A stretch of DNA of 38,102 bases from a virus, in IMG/VR virus record IMGVR_UViG_3300045971_000124, positions 1 to 38,102 of that record; one strand, written 5' to 3'. Positions 37,271-38,102 of the stretch are shown in pieces; the stretch's first letter is position 1; every line of letters starts with the position of its first letter. The notes beneath the pieces were generated by a model. It had not been told where the DNA came from, did not search any database, and saw only the letters and a program-made list of their open reading frames with translations. The translations under genes and the position numbers were made by a program.

Positions 37271-37672
37271 TTAGTCTATTGCTTTCCAACCTCTTGTTTC
37301 TATCCAAGTTACTTTTGTATTTGGAAGATTAACAACTGCTGAATATACGCCTACCATATATGCTATGCAATTAGCGGTATATTTTTTGTTTTCAATTGTG
37401 TATACAACATCTGTTGATGTATAGAATTCAGTTGTATTTGTCTCATCGTCAACTCGTGTCCCACCATATAGATTGACAGTGTTGGGAGTAAATTTTTTCC
37501 CATCAAGTGAGTCACTTATTTTATTAATTAGCAAGTTACTACATGCTTCAGTATTTGATACCAGCATATTAGCAATAAATTTGCTACCACTTGAAGTAAC
37601 TTTGACTCCAGCGTTTGCACTAACTGCACTAACCATAACTAATGCAGCGATAACCGTTTTAATATTTGCCAT
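37271..37672 (-). CDS. Secreted small protein (moron-like)
   Basis: 133 residues from ATG 37672 (an extra 5 residues if ATG 37687 is used). Signal peptide MANIKTVIAALVMVSAVSANA, then a mature ~112-residue protein (GVKVTSSGSKFIANMLVSNTEACSNLLINKIS...) with two cysteines (ACSN and TANCIA) that could pair. It has its own promoter box and a terminator, is opposed to the lysis genes, and shows no known domain. It is likely a periplasmic host-modifying or exclusion protein; this is inference. Confidence 0.65.
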   Translation of the reverse strand: MANIKTVIAALVMVSAVSANAGVKVTSSGSKFIANMLVSNTEACSNLLINKISDSLDGKKFTPNTVNLYGGTRVDDETNTTEFYTSTDVVYTIENKKYTANCIAYMVGVYSAVVNLPNTKVTWIETRGWKAID

Positions 37673-37705
37673 TTTCCTAATCCCCATTAAGTTGTTGATA
37701 TATGT

Positions 37706-37711
37706 ATTATA
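37706..37711 (-). promoter_or_regulatory. Sigma70-type -10 box for the secreted protein
   Basis: TATAAT on the minus strand, in GGAATTATAATACA. A start near 37699 would leave a ~27-nt leader before ATG 37672. No good -35 match is seen at 16-18 nt. Confidence 0.45.
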
Positions 37712-37743
37712 ATTCCACCTTGTGAAATAAGCGAGTCTTTTGG

Positions 37744-38102
37744 TTATATTGCTTTTTCTGTGAAACTAGCATACTCTTCTTTTGATATGTAGTAATACTC
37801 TTTTGGGCGGGATTTTATCCTATTCCAAATAGTTGATATGTTTATATTATTGGCATTTGCAGCTATTGTTGGTGAAGCGTATGGACCAGTATGTGTCATT
37901 ATTGGTTTTTGTTTTGCTAAGGATAGTTTTGCTTTATGTTCAGCAGATAGAGTTTTTCCTTTTTTGTAGGAATGATTTCTACCTTTATGTTCAGCAGATA
38001 GAGTTTTTCCTTTTTTGTAGGAATGATTTCTACCTTTATGTTCAGCAGATAGAGTTTTTCCTTTTTTGTAGGAATGATTTCTACCTTTATGAGATACTGA
38101 CA
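37744..38102 (-). CDS. GIY-YIG homing endonuclease, C-terminal part (continues from position 1)
   Basis: This is the 3' part of the gene that starts at 577. It contains three 51-bp repeats (37936-38088), then LSLAKQKPIMTHTGPYASP, and a C-terminal NUMOD1-like helix-turn-helix (TIAANANNINISTIWNRIKSRPKEYYYIS). The stop is at 37744-37746. The right end joins in frame to position ~128 of the left end. Confidence 0.88.
   Translation of the reverse strand, partial: SVSHKGRNHSYKKGKTLSAEHKGRNHSYKKGKTLSAEHKGRNHSYKKGKTLSAEHKAKLSLAKQKPIMTHTGPYASPTIAANANNINISTIWNRIKSRPKEYYYISKEEYASFTEKAI
37914..38102. repeat. Terminal redundancy of the contig (circular join)
   Basis: 37914-38040 is identical to 1-127. 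The last 62 bases also match the left end when shifted by one 51-bp unit (38102 aligns with 138). The closed molecule would be 37,913 or 37,964 bp, depending on whether two or three repeat units are real. Confidence 0.9.
37936..38088. repeat. 51-bp tandem repeat (3 copies)
   Basis: Exact units begin at 37936, 37987 and 38038; the left end of the contig has only two. In frame, 17 residues per unit. Confidence 0.95.

Overview
The window is an essentially complete tailed-phage genome of about 37.9-38.0 kb. The first ~127 bases recur at the right end, so the contig closes into a circle, and the join falls inside a GIY-YIG homing endonuclease gene. The DNA is AT-rich, gene-dense and almost entirely leftward (minus strand). 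The head and tail genes follow lambda/HK97 siphovirus order (terminase, portal, scaffold, capsid, connectors, tail tube, frameshifted chaperones, tape measure, M-L-K-I-J), which points to a Gram-negative, probably proteobacterial, host. A protein with an H-NS-like C-terminus agrees with this, but the host cannot be named from sequence alone. No integrase, tRNA, CRISPR array or conventional DNA polymerase is visible.

Layout. 1-577: N-terminal part of the endonuclease that wraps to the right end. 729-1151: small gene with an H-NS-like C-terminus, its own terminator and large palindromes upstream. 1152-2555: non-coding and rich in inverted repeats. 2556-2936: helix-turn-helix gene with a 66-bp tandem duplication at its start. 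2967-3250: poly-T tracts plus GCTTACA iterons, a candidate origin. 3251-7162: tightly coupled replication operon (DUF5906-type helicase, DUF5710 protein, primase-polymerase with PriCT-2, GIY-YIG protein). 7163-8479: leader with competing hairpins, four small ORFs and a cluster of perfect hairpins. 8579-9122: two small rightward genes, one with an AT-hook. 9127-17608: tail fibre/appendage genes, including a protein of about twenty 20-residue repeats and a seven-bladed beta-propeller with a Ser/Thr-rich stalk. 17605-28421: lambda-type tail. 28471-36491: connectors, capsid, scaffold, portal and terminase, interrupted by GIY-YIG genes. 36578-37206: rightward putative lysis membrane genes. 37271-37687: secreted moron-like protein with its own promoter and terminator.

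How it works together. Head and tail genes are transcribed leftward from the terminase end. An ATAAATA-type element, oriented with transcription, lies at many gene junctions and may be a phage promoter element. Replication probably uses the split primase-polymerase/helicase set and one of the structured non-coding regions as origin. Six ORFs carry a GIY-YIG domain. Two of them share an upstream leader whose two predicted RNA hairpins show compensatory changes, suggesting a mobile, regulated homing-endonuclease cassette.
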